NCBI GenBank assembly: GCA_015345905.1
Contig: JADDTR010000005.1
Coordinates: 930,001 to 994,000, forward strand
Source of the DNA: Aotearoamyces nothofagi
Lineage: Eukaryota; Ascomycota; Leotiomycetes; Leotiales; Tympanidaceae
DNA: 64,000 nucleotides
Direction of reading: 5' to 3'
The notes below the pieces were generated by a model, which saw only the letters and a program-made list of their open reading frames with translations, was not told the DNA's origin and made no database searches. Positions within the stretch are counted from its first letter, which is position 1, and each line of letters starts with the position of its first letter. Below are positions 1 through 11,188 of this stretch, one piece after another. A program made the translations under genes and the position numbers.

Positions 1-2340
1 GAACCGCACACGTGCTGCATCATCGGTCACGTGCAGCCGGTCTAGACCAGAGCCATGGCAGTTGTTGCTCTGCACTCGTGGTTGTCTGTTGGCCTGCCTG
101 TCCCAGCTCCCGAGCCGTCGGTGGACAGGGCGCACAGCGTGTATAGCATGCCACTGGCTGCGGAATGGCGACGGGAAGAAGCTGAAGATGCAGAGCAGCC
201 ACGCACCATGGCCACTCGGCGGCGCGAACCCTGCCACACTCCGGACCGCAATGAAACAGGGCCAAGGACCCGATGTCGAGGAGGCTCGGCTTGGCTGTTT
301 CGTCACTCGCAGCGCAGTTTCAACAGGAGCGCGGGAGCCTCCATCCCCAGGGGCCGAACTGGAGTTTGGTCGGGCATGGTGCACCAGCTTCGACAAGCTC
401 CTTGGCCAAAACGAGAAGCAAGCACGCAGCGACGGCGTGTTGCATGCCGTGCGTACGTACGGCACCGTGTACACACAGCACTGCGTATGCCTGCTGAAGA
501 AGGCCGAGAGGGTGTCGCGTCGCTGGATATCCAGAATCGAATGAGTGACGGTGGAGGTGGAGGTGGAAGTGGAAGTGGAGGTGAAGGTGAAAGTGCCTAA
601 CGAGTAACCTTGGGCTTTGGCAGCGGGTGAATCAGTGACGCGGATGGGAGAATCGAGAATTCGAGAATCGAGAATCGAGAATCCGGCGTGGCTGGCCAGA
701 GTTGCGTCGTGGCCCGGGGGTGGCGAGTGTAGTGTAGTGGCTGGCAGCTGCGAGTTGGCGACGGACGGGGCGGTTGGTTGGTGAGTGTTGGTGGGTGTTG
801 GTGAGGGTTGGTGAGGGTTAGTGACTGTTAATGAGTGTTAATGAGTGTTAGTGACTGGCCGTTAGTGAGTGTTAGCGACTGTTAGTGACCGGCACCTCGA
901 GTTAGGGGACACGACGGGGGAGTGGCCACTCGCAGTTAGGGGAGCGATTAGCGGACGATGCAGCAAGTTGCGTAGGGGGAGTGACTGGCTGGCTCGCTGG
1001 GCCGATTTAGGGCGTGCCAGAGTGCCAGAGAGTGCCAGTGGGCGTGCTAGGGACCTGCTGTGTGTGCCGCGTATCCCGATATAGATTCTGGTCCCTCCCG
1101 TCCAGAGCTGCACAGCATGGCCGATGATGACGCCGCAGACATGGATGGCCGGCGATGGGCTGGGTAGACGTCGGGATTCAAGAGAAACAAGGCATGCTGA
1201 GTAGAATAAACAGAGCCGTGATGCTGTACGGTACAGTACGGTACAGTACGGTACATGTCTGTCTGTCCTGTGTCCTCTGTGCTGGCTCTGTCTCTGCCCG
1301 TCTACTTGCTCTCGACGAGGCAGGCCTTCCCATCGTCCGTGTGCTTGCTCGCAAGCTTCGAACCCTAAATGCTGCATCTCTGCTGCAGAACAGGCCCGTC
1401 GCTGCTCGAGGCCGTAACGAGTGCGTGTACAAGTGCACGAGGCCGTCGAACCGCTGCAGGAGGTGCCGGTACCCTCCCTCGAGTGCCTGGACGGGAGCCG
1501 TGGTAGCTGGTAGGTACCGTGCTAGGCACCTCAGGTACCCTAACAGCCCGCAGCGATGCTCTGGCATGCCACTACGCGTACGCTACAGGCGCTACAGTGC
1601 CCTGCGGTGCCCTACGCTCTCCGCACTCCAGGGCACAATTAGTGAGATTCAGCACTGCCGGCATTCTGACACGCCCTAGAATGGCTCGCGTGCCACGACT
1701 TTCCGGGGAGGCTGTGCAAGACAGATACTGTACCTCCTCGATCCCCCCCTCCGTCCCGTCTTTGCCCTCGCCCGTCCTTGACCTTTGGCTTTCCACTTCT
1801 CCATCCATCCATCCATCCATCCTTTGTTGCTTGTAAATACTCCAGCCTGGCTCATACCCATACACTTACACTTACCCGCATCAAATATCAAATATCAGAT
1901 ATCAGAGGGCATTGTCCGAGCCAGCACTATACGGCCAGTCACCCCTGTCGCGAAGCACCCGTCCTCCTTATCGCTTCCGCCCGGGCCCAGATCAGGCTTG
2001 GAAAACATCTCCCACGGCAACCGTTTCGAGAACACGCCCTGCCACCGCTCTGTAACGAGCAGCATCCGCGTCCTCCACGCCCTCCACGATTGGAAGCGCT
2101 GTCGCTATCCCATTGACGCAGAACTCGCACCTGTCCCTGCAGCTCCCTGTCTTCCGATATACAATATACCCCCTACGTCCATACCCATGCCGTCTTCACG
2201 ATACAGCACGATTCTCCTGTCCTCGACCTGATCAACGGCCTCCTTCCGAACACCGTCCTCCTGCTGCTGTTGAACCGGTGGAGAGGATACTCGGTCTCTC
2301 AACTCTCGCTGCTGGCTCTCTGCCGCTCTCTCGCCCCGTC
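1..2340. other. Gene-free GC-rich, repeat-rich region
   Basis: No convincing gene is seen; the open frames here (for example 55-600 and 1155-1679) read as low-complexity sequence without a family signature. The stretch is full of short tandem repeats: GGTGGA-like units at about 553-596, GAGAATC-like units at about 647-685, a TTGGTGAGTG/TTAGTGAGTG-like array at about 775-890, repeated GAGTGCCAG at about 1015-1040, a GTACAGTACG array at 1231-1250 and (CATC)n at about 1800-1822. The last few hundred bases are presumably promoter and 5' UTR of the NIPA gene that starts at 2341. Confidence 0.6.
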
Positions 2341-4540
2341 ATGGATCATGCTGCGCAGGTTCTGGGCGCGGCCCATGAGATATATGCTCGAACAGATACG
2401 ACGACGAGGCCTGCGGTCTATAAAGTAATTGGAATATGTCTCGCGATTGGGTCGGGGTGCTTCATTGGCGTGTCGTTCGTCCTGAAGAAGCTCGGCCTGC
2501 TCAAGGCGAACGAGAAATACGACGAGGCCGCGGGAGAAGGCTACGGCTATCTCAAGAACGGCTTGTGGTGGGGAGGCATGACGCTCATGATCATCGGAGA
2601 GATCTGCAACTTCGTCGCATACGCCTTTGTTGATGCCATATTGGTTACGCCGCTGGGAGCCCTGTCGGTCGTCATCACGACGATCCTGTCTGCTATATTC
2701 CTCAAGGAACGCTTAAGCATGGTAGGCAAGGTGGGCTGCTTTCTGTGCATCATCGGATCGGTGGTCATTGTTATGAACGCGCCCTCGGAGTCGTCTGCGG
2801 CGGACATCCAAGAGATGCAAGCTTTCGTCATCGCCCCGGGCTTCCTCAGCTACGCGGGCGTCATTCTGGTCGCATCTGCCTTTGTTGCATTTTGGGCGGG
2901 GCCGCGATATGGGAAGAAAACGATGCTTGTATATCTGTCCATCTGCAGTTGGGTTGGAGGCCTGAGTGTGGTTGCTACCCAAGGTCTGGGTGCTGCAATT
3001 GTCGCTCAGATTGGAGGTGAGGAGCAGTATAAGCATTGGTTTCTCTACGTGCTGTTTGTGTTTGTCATTTGCACACTTGTCACCGAGATCATCTACTTGA
3101 ACGTAAGTACTTCTCTCCATTTTAAAAGGCCTCTCTTACTTACCCTCGACCCTACAGAAAGCACTTAATTTATTCAATGCGGCATTGGTTACTCCAACCT
3201 ATTATGTGTATTTTACGAGCACTACTATCATCACCTCGGCTATTCTTTTTAGGGGTTTCAAGGGAACCGTTACATCCATCGTCACGGTCGTCATGGGATT
3301 TTTTGTAATCTGTGCAGGAGTTGTTTTGCTCCAGCTTTCGAAATCGGCGAAAGACGTGCCAGATGCAGCCGTCTTCAGCGGTGATCTTGATCAAGTCAGA
3401 ACTATAGTCGAGCAAGAGCAGCCCGAGTCGGAACCCAAGGCCGATGCCATTCGTGGCACAGCTGCCATTGTACGAAGATTTTCTCAAACCAGGCAGAAGA
3501 TGGAGCTGGAAGAGGCAAGGAGGATACACGAAGAAAGACTGCGAGATCTAGAACCCATCGGAGAGAATGAGCAATTTGAGTGGGACGGCCTTCGAAGACG
3601 CAAGACAATTGTCGGGACGCCATCAAGATTCACTCCGACCCCTATACACTCGAGTACGATGCCATCACCATTACATCCACAATTACATCCACCCCTCGGC
3701 ATGTCTCGCTTTCCAACCGATGAAGAGATGGAAGATGAGGAAAATAGACCTAGTACGGGTGGCTTAGGATCCAGCTTTTTAGGCTCGATTAGGAGCAGAG
3801 CAAGGTCCATGGCTCCTATAGGCCACACCGGCAACTCCATGGGTCAACAAAGTCCAATGCATCCAGTACCGCTGACGGAGATTTCCATTCCAGCCTACAA
3901 GGGGGGTGAGTCCTCTGGCGCCTCTTATGGGCAGGACAACCATGATCATGTCTATGGCCTCCCATCTGCACTGCAGGACCAGAAGACGGAATACCAAGGA
4001 GCGAGTCATCAACATCATGCCCATTTCCTGTTTGATGGTCCTGGCGAGCGTCCTGGTTCAAGAGGCAGTGTCGGTCCAACGCCGCCACCTCATTCAGCCA
4101 AGAGACAATTTTCATTCCATAACGTGTTCCGGAGACCACAGACACCCAGTCTTGCTGATGAGCCTTTACCCTCGAAATCTCCTGTCTCAAGGAAAGGCCT
4201 TGGTTCGCGACAGGCCTCCAACTCCATTTCGAAAGGTGCGACTGAGGAGGAGAGACTAGGACTTGTAAAGGGCGACACAAGTCTTGTAAAGTTTCCACAG
4301 TACGACGAGGATGACGTTGACAGCTGGTCCCTGGAACCGAAAAGAGAAGTGACACCTCCAGCTCGAGGTACTAGACAGACTCTCACGAGCAGTCCGCCTC
4401 GCAGAAGATCGAAGGATAGCGAAGAAGAGGCGGATTCCGAGGTGGAGGCTTATGAGGAGCAAAGAAATAAGTGGAAACAACTACCCAGAGGCCCTCCACC
4501 GCCTTTCGACGATGGAAAGGGTGGCGGTGCATTTGTATAG
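2341..4540 (+). CDS. NIPA-type magnesium transporter with long cytosolic tail
   Basis: Predicted membrane Mg2+ transporter or channel-like protein of the NIPA (DUF803) family in the drug/metabolite transporter superfamily. Two exons, 2341-3102 and 3158-4540, separated by a 55-nt phase-0 intron (gtaagt...cctacag); 714 aa. About nine hydrophobic segments lie between residues 25 and 313. Family-typical stretches are visible: IGVSFVLKKLGL near the N-terminus, then TPLGALSVVITTILSAIFLKERL, and VTPTYYVYFTSTTIITSAIL just after the splice. Start chosen at 2341 (GTCATGG context) because the first transmembrane segment follows at the usual distance; an upstream in-frame extension to 2113 lacks an ATG. 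Residues 314-714 form a roughly 400-residue Ser/Pro/Glu-rich, probably disordered cytosolic tail rich in phosphosite-like motifs. Vertebrate NIPAs are much shorter (about 330-400 aa); long tails are, to my knowledge, common in filamentous fungi. The transported ion is inferred from the family. Confidence 0.9.
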
Positions 4541-5159
4541 ATCGGTTCGCAAGCGTTCTTGATATCCTGATGAACTAGACGGCGACGGCCTCGGTTTGCA
4601 TAACTCTGATAACCAGCTCAGATTCGGAGGCACTATGGACGAACGACAGGCTTATGACGCGTGTACAATAATTGACTGAACTGGCCAATGAACCTACCTG
4701 TATATTAGAGCTACGAATGAATGAAGCACACAAAGAAGCATGATGACGTTCCTCGGGTTTTTTTTTTGTAGAGTGAAGTCCTGGGCCGCAGCAAGCAGCT
4801 TCGTTACAGAATATGACGAACAAAGGAAATAGCCAGCTGGAGATTTATTTTAAGCATTTACTTGAAAATGTCATCTGGACTGATCATCTCGCGTCTCTTG
4901 AAAATCACTCTCCTAAACTATGATACCTAAATATTGAAATAAAATAAATGCTCGTGTGTCTTCTCGTCCTCGGATCCCAGCACGGCAACCGGGCCAACCA
5001 GCGCATCCCACGTGACAACGCTTCAATTCCGCGTTGCGTTTCCCATCCTCACGTCGTCCAAAGGAAAGGAGCGCAGCCGCAGCCGCAGCCGCAGCGCAAC
5101 ACACAGCACGAGACAGCACGACACGGCACGACACGGCACGACACGACGCGCAGCTCACG
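4541..5159. other. Intergenic: NIPA 3' flank and Mad1 promoter
   Basis: No gene seen. It holds a T-run at about 4760-4769 and, directly before the Mad1 start, two small arrays: a CAGCCG repeat at about 5073-5094 and a CACGACACGG repeat at about 5107-5150, which lie in the presumed 5' UTR. Confidence 0.55.
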
Positions 5160-7662
5160 ATGAAAGGCCACACGCCTCAGCGGCCGGGCTCAGCGGCCGG
5201 CGAGCGCAGACAATCGGTGGGCGGGCGCGCGAGCATTGGTGCTGGCAGGGCGAGTGTTGGGGCGAGTGGGATCCCGAGGGCGGGCGTGTCGAGGGTGAGT
5301 TCTGCCTCGTGGCAAGGGGGAGAGGAGAGGAGACGATGCTGATGCTGACGCTGTCCCGCAGATCTCGACCATGCGCAGCGCGACGACGCAGCCCACGTTC
5401 AACTTCCTCACGGGCGAGGAGAACCGCAGCTCGGCGACGGAGTCACAGCGACGCGGCACGGCGACGCGGGCGCTGCACTCGCGGCAGTCGTCGGTGGAGA
5501 ACCTGAAGGCGGCGCCGGCGGCGGAAGACCGCGAGCTGGCGGAGCTCAAGGCGGAGGTCAAGACGCTGCGGTATACCCTCAGTACGAGAGAGCAGGAGCA
5601 GGAACTCGCGAAGCTGAGGCAGGAGAGCGAGACGCGCGAGGCGAGGAGGAAGAGCGATGAGGATTTCAAGAAGATGCAGGCTGCCGAGGGGGAGAAGGTG
5701 AAGGCTGTGAGGCTGTACGAGCAGCTGGCTAAAGAGCTGCAGGATGTTAGGGATGCGGCGAGTAATGAGAAGGCGGCGCTGGAGAGGCGGCTGAGGGAGT
5801 CGGAGGAGGGGAGGAGAATTGCCGAGGAGGAGGTGGAAGATGTCAAGGCGGAGGCGGAGGAGAGGGTTAGGGGCTTGGAGAGGAGAGTCACGGAGGGCGA
5901 GGCGAGGAATCAGGCGACGCAGAGGACGCTGATGGAGGTCCAAGAGGACATGGAGGCCAAGGATATAACGCTACAGGAGGTGCAACAGGCGTTGGCCAAC
6001 AGAGAAGCAGAGGTTGGAGATTTAGAGAGCGAAGTCTTGAGATTAAAAGCGCAGACCGGAGACGCCGACACGCTCGGGATCATCAAAAGGGAGCTGAGCG
6101 AACAAGTTGCGCATATCCGAACACTGGAGGCGACCAACAGGGAGCAGGCTGGAGAACTGAAGCATTTCAGACGTCTTCATAAGAGCATCGAGGTTGTTGA
6201 GGAGGAAAAACGAGAGCTGCAGAGAAAGGTTGGCACAATCGACGATCTACAGCAGGAATTGGGAGAGGCAATATTACAGCGGCAAAGACTTGAAGACGAA
6301 AGACTGGCCTGGACTGCGTATTTGCAGGGTCAGGCGGGCGAAGATGGTCAGCTCGAGTTTGATTCTCCTGAAGCGCTCGCAAGAGCTCTAGTTCGGGAGA
6401 GGCTTGAGACTGCTACTCTGCTGGAGAAGCTTGGTGGTCTCGAACCAGCCGTCTCGGAAAGAGACGTGATCATCAAGAGCCTCGAGTCCGAAAAGGCGAA
6501 GCTCGAATCTCAAGTCGAGAAGCTCAAGACGAGCGGCGGCGGCGGCGACACCAAAGCGCGAACACGCCTCGAGAGACAGCGCACGCTGGCCCTCAAGGAG
6601 GTCGAATATCTACGGGCCCAACTCAAGGCAGTAGACGACGAAGAATCCACCATGGAGCTCCAATCCTTCGACGAGCGCAAAGCCCAACGGATCGGGCAGC
6701 TCGAGGACATGGTCTCCAAATACAGCGAAGAAGTCAAGGCCCTCCACGAGGAACTGGCCCGCGCCCAGCCATCCGCCGCCGCCGCCGCCGCCGCAGAGCC
6801 AGCAGGCACCAAGCGCGCGCGCCCCGACCCGGAAGACCACGAGCAGCTCGGGCAGCTCGCGCGCAAGAACCGCAAGCTCCAGGACGACGTCGGCGCGCTG
6901 CAGACGTCGGCGTCGCTGCTCCAGAAGGAACTCTCCGTGGCGCAGGAGCGGCTCCGGGCCGCCACGGCGCACAGCCAGACGCGCATCCTGTCCCTCCGCT
7001 CCAACCCCACGTCGGACAGCGAGGCCATCAAGCTCAGCACGCTCACGTCGCTGCGGGCCGAGAACGCGGCGCTCCTCGCGCAGCTCCAGACGGGGCGGCC
7101 GGCCAGCGGCGCCGCCGCGGTGCCGGCGGCGTCGCTGGAGAGCGCGCAGCGCGACCGGCGCGCGGCCGACCAGGAGGCGGCCGGCCTGCGCAAGAGCATC
7201 GCGCGCCTCAAGCAGGTCTGGGGCGCCAAGACGATGGAGTTCCGCGAGGGCGTGAGCAGCCTGCTGGGCTGGAAGGTCGACTTCCTGCCCAACGGCAAGC
7301 TGAGGGTGGCCAGCCTGTTCTATCCGTCGACGGAGGAGGGCGAGAACAGTATTGTTTTTGACGGGGAGAATGGTTAGTTCCTTTTTCTCTTCTCTTCTTT
7401 TCTTTTTTTTTTTCTTCTTCTTCTTTTCTTTCTCACCCACCCCCCCCTTTTCCCCCCTTTCCCCCCCAGCAGAACCTGACGGGGCAAAAAACAAAACACA
7501 GGCACGATGAAGGTGTCGGGCGGGCCGCGCTCCCTCTTCGCCCTCAAGATCAGCGACCAGATCCGCTTCTGGGTCCGCGACCGCGGCGAGATCCCCTGCC
7601 TGCTCGCCGCCCTCACCCTCGAGTTCTACGACGAGTCCACCCGGCCCGCCGCCGCCGCCTGA
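5160..7662 (+). CDS. mad1: Spindle assembly checkpoint protein Mad1
   Basis: Coiled-coil checkpoint protein that docks at unattached kinetochores and nuclear pores, binds Mad2 and so delays anaphase. Three exons: 5160-5294, 5362-7372 and 7502-7662 (introns 67 and 129 nt); 768 aa, the usual size for fungal Mad1. The N-terminal region contains TTQPTFNFLTGE, which I associate with fungal Mad1. Residues about 100-650 are almost continuous heptad-type coiled coil (Glu/Lys/Arg/Leu rich). The conserved C-terminal Mad1 head is clear: WGAKTMEFREGVSSLLGWKV, then FDGENG spliced to TMKVSG, and LTLEFYDESTR at the end. The second intron is nearly pure pyrimidine on this strand. The first exon (45 Gly/Arg/Ser-rich residues) is the least certain part; ATG 5371 would be an alternative. 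GC content of the last exons is very high. Convergent with the Bir1 gene downstream. Confidence 0.92.
7373..7501 (+). other. Mad1 intron 2 with 90-nt pyrimidine tract
   Basis: Phase-1 intron between FDGENG and TMKVSG. From about 7378 to 7467 the plus strand is C/T only except two A residues (7435, 7439), passing from T-rich to C-rich; the GTTAGT donor and ACACAG acceptor flank it. A competing AG lies at about 7469. Confidence 0.8.
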
Positions 7663-8334
7663 GCACCCCCCAACTACTTGCTGCTTGCTTGCTTGCTGCT
7701 GCCCACGCTGCTGCTGCTGCTGCTACGAAATTACTACTGCTGCTACTACTGCTCGGCCCACGCTGCTGCTGCTGCTGCCCTATGCCTACGACCTGACGAC
7801 CTGACGACCTGCCGGCGAGGGGTTTTTTGGCCGGAGGACCATTCGAGTGCTGACGCTATCCCGGGCGGACGGGGGGCGCTGCTCTTCTCTGCTGCTGCGA
7901 CGGTGCGGAGGTGTGTTGATGCAGAGATGCAGAGATGGGCGTTTGGAGACGGGTTGGGCCAGGGAAGCTAGTGGGGGGATACTGGGACGAGATGGGACGA
8001 GATGGGCAGGTGGGTGGGTAGATGGGGCCGGCTCTCGCACCCGTGAGCTGCTTCTTTCAAGATGTGGGCAGGGCAGGGTACAGTGGGCAGGTGTTCACAT
8101 TGCACACAGATCAGACGGCATCAGATCACATTCGTGCCCCGGCACAGGGACTAGGAGAGGTCTAGACTATATAATGAAAGAGTGTGTAATTCGTGTACTG
8201 CATGCATGAGCACCCCCCTGTCGTGTAGACCTACAGACGCCAGACATAAGCAACCTCCTATCATGTAGACCTGCAGACGCCAGACGCCGAGCCAAGAGAT
8301 TATCCTACGGTATCAAGACCGTGCCGCGTGCTAT
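7663..8334. other. Convergent intergenic region, Mad1 / Bir1
   Basis: No gene seen. Contains CTG/GCT-rich low-complexity sequence (about 7675-7775) just after the Mad1 stop and a 35-bp direct repeat in two copies, 8211-8245 and 8251-8285, spaced 40 bp apart and differing at five positions, four of which are transitions. Both 3' UTRs must lie here. Confidence 0.6.
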
Positions 8335-11188
8335 CTATTCCAAGCACCTCACGCCCTCCAGGACCCTCATGGCCCTCCCCCCTTCCCGCTCGAAGAGGCC
8401 GACCATCCTCTCGCAGTCGCCCCTCAGCTTCTCCTCGGCCAGGCCGGCGTTGAACAGGATCCACTCCTCCACCGTCATCTTCTTCTCGGGGCTCGTCAGC
8501 TCGCCCTGCCGGGCCTTGTGAGCTGCCTCTCCGAGGAGGCCGGATCCCGTGCGCTTCGCTCTGTCCGTGCCCGGCGACATGGCGAAGATGTCGTCGAGGT
8601 CGACCACGGACCATGGCTGGCTGCTTTGGAGGCAGGCGACCATGTTGCGTTTGGATGGGGACATGACCGGTGTGCTGGTTGCTAGTGGGATGCGGGAAGT
8701 GGCTTGCGTTAGGGCCTTGCCAGTTGAAGGTTTTGAAGACGGAGGCTGGTTTTCGGCATCGGAAGATTGGGGGGTTGGTGAGGGTGTGAGCTCTTTCGTT
8801 GCTTGTCTTGGTGACTCGGCTACAGGAGTTGGCTCTGGTTGTGATTCGGTTTCTAGAGCAGCTTTGCTTTTGCTTTTTGATTTGGACATCTTTGCCTTGG
8901 TTGCCTTGGTTATAGGTGCTACGACCGGCTCTGGTTCGTTTTCTGCAGCCTCGTAGTAGGTTTCCTCGGTGCTGGGCTCCTCTATATGAACGGCTCTCTT
9001 GCCCTTGGTGATTTTCTTCGGTAGAGGTGCCTCGACTGGTTCCTCTCGAATGGGAGCTTCATCAGTAGACTTGTGAACAATCTCCTCAATATTTCTACTA
9101 GCAGTCTTCTTACCGCCCTTGGCCTTCTTCAAGTTACTCCCTCGTCGTTTTGCGCCACCTTTAACAACTGTAGACTGACTGTCCATACTGGTATCTGACT
9201 CGTTTCCTAAATTGTCCTCGGCGTGTGCAAGCGCATCGACATCTGACATGGTGCTATTGACTGATAACACTGATGCTCGCGTTTTTCTAGTAGGAAGCTG
9301 CTGCGAAGGTACTCGACTACCTGTTCGCCGACTCTTGGGCGCTGTATGTGCAAGAGAAACATTGGCCGGCTCATCTTGTGTGAGGACAGAGTCATTATGT
9401 TCCGTGGAAGTTTTTTCGACAACTTCAGTTTCCAACTCTGCAGCACGCTTCGCTGCGGCCTGTTGCTTTGCAGAAGGCTTCCGAGTTTGCTTGCCCTTCG
9501 CACCTTTAGCCTTGGGTAGAGGTTTTGACTCCTCAATTTGCATAGCCTCAAGTTCTGCTTCGATTACTGCATCGTCGGTTTCTATTTCTTCCGCGGCGAA
9601 CATGTCGTGATCAGCTTTGGTAATCCTGCTCCCCCTAGTGGTCTTCCGAATAGGTGCCGCAGAGGCCTGCGAGTTTGGTTTTACTACGCGGCTTTGTCGA
9701 CGAGTGGAAGGAAGATTTGCTTCTGAAGCATCTTCGGCTTCTTCATCATCAGTCAATGGTCTTTCTAGATCAGCTTGGAGCATTCTGTCGATTTCATCGT
9801 CATCATCTTGGGTAGGTCGCAGAGGTGCCTTTGAAGCAGTAGATATTTTCCGTGAATTTTTAGCTGCTGACGCTCGTCCTTTCTTTCGTCCAACGGTTGG
9901 CTTCTCGTGAGCGGTGTCGTCAGTAGGTATCATATTAGAATCTGCGTCCGCGTCTGTCACTGATGGTTCTGGGGCACTATCCTGCGTGGCCATGCTTCCT
10001 TTTGTACGAGTCGCGCGGCGCTTCGCTGGTGGTGCTTTTGTTTCGGCAATTGCATCCTCATTATTTAAAGCCTCGCTGGCTCTTTTTCTTCCTTTCATTG
10101 GTGGTTTCTGTATGATTTTGACCTCAAAATCATCATCTTCTGGTTCTGGTGCAATGATGATCTCCGTAGGGTCATCCTTCTTAGCCTTCGTCTTTCGGCC
10201 TTTGGCAGTCGTCTTTTTCCCTTTAGCCATCTTTCTACCGCCCTGAGATGTTATTGTGGCACTCGTTGCGGTAGTCAATACACTATCGTCTTCCTCCGCC
10301 GGAAGATCAGCGAATGATGGAGCTTCAGAAGTCGTCGTAATGGTAGATTGTATGGAAAGTCGTGAGGCCTTGGAGGCTCTACCTTTTCGAACTTTGGTAG
10401 ACTTTTGCACGGCGGAATTCTGAGAGTTATTGATGAAAGTGAAGAAGTCGCAATCAGGAACTCGATTATGATGCTCGTCCCTGCCATAACCATTAGCTCC
10501 GACGGAAAAGTAATATCCTTCAAAACTTACAGTGGCTTATCCCCTGGTTCCCATCCATCTAGGCCTAGTCCGCAGTATACACAAGCTGCAAAATCATCAT
10601 ATTCAGGAGTTGGTTTGTAAATCCAGCCAGCATCAACCAGCTATAATGGTCAGCAAGGTTCTACCCAAATCAACAGTCCAACATACCTGCTTGACCTTGC
10701 ATTTCCATCCTTTTTTGTTTTCATGAGGCCATCTTTCTCCAAATGTCGCCCTTCGCGCCTCGATCATCCGCGGGCTTAGTGGGTTGTCCTCGTACAAGTC
10801 CGGATTTTTGACCTCCACCGACGCGACAATGGCCCATCCACAATCTGGTGATAGTTTGAGGTGCTCTACAAAGGGATCATCATCTTCCTCCCATCCACAT
10901 ATCGACTGCCGGCAAAGGAAGCATGTCACATTGTCCGGGTTATCTTGCGTTGGGTAATAGAAGAAGCCAGCTTCAGCAAGCTAGATACACGTCAGTATTC
11001 ATCATCTACGTGAGAATGACGCCTCATACCTTTTCCGGGGCAAGAAATTCGTGCGGCCACTTCAAAGACTTTGGTGTCTTTGAATGAGCTGAAGAAGCAC
11101 GTCGTTTGGAGAGTGGTTGCGCATGTTGAAAGGACGTAAGTCGGCCGGCTTCCGTGTAGTATTTCTCTGGTACATCAACAGCCGCCAT
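8335..11188 (-). CDS. bir1: Survivin-like BIR protein (Bir1, chromosomal passenger complex)
   Basis: Subunit of the chromosomal passenger complex with Aurora kinase, INCENP and borealin, needed for chromosome biorientation. Four exons on the minus strand: 11188-11030, 10980-10687, 10640-10531, 10480-8335; 902 aa. Two BIR zinc modules are complete, each with C-x2-C-x16-H-x6-C: C73, C76, H93, C100 and C171, C174, H191, C198; the second is completed only across the exon 3/4 splice (GDKPL then DEHHNRVPDC). Residues about 215-790 are a long Ser/Lys-rich, disordered linker with many basic AT-hook-like and SP/TP sites. The C-terminal 50 residues (TVEEWILFNAGLAEEKL onward) match the conserved end of fungal Bir1, the region tied to INCENP contact. 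Start 11188 gives MAAVDV in good context. Convergent to Mad1, another mitotic-fidelity gene. Confidence 0.93.

Noticed and set aside
55-600. 181-codon plus-strand open frame ending in a Gly/Ser repeat
   Set aside because: Low-complexity product, overlapping frames of similar length on both strands, no ATG context or family signal.
775-960. TTAGGG-like words in a GTTAGTGAG array, possible telomere or subtelomere
   Set aside because: The repeats are irregular and the perfect TTAGGG hexamer is not tandem; ordinary genes follow directly, so it is a local minisatellite.
5190-5943. Minus-strand open frames of 233 and 166 codons over Mad1 exon 2
   Set aside because: Ser/Leu-rich shadows of the coiled-coil codons on the opposite strand.
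6510-7494. Long minus-strand open frames opposite the Mad1 gene (262 and 294 codons)
   Set aside because: They arise from the GC-rich codon use of Mad1 on the other strand; their Ser/Arg- and Leu/Arg/Gly-rich products match no family, and the plus strand has a full conserved gene.
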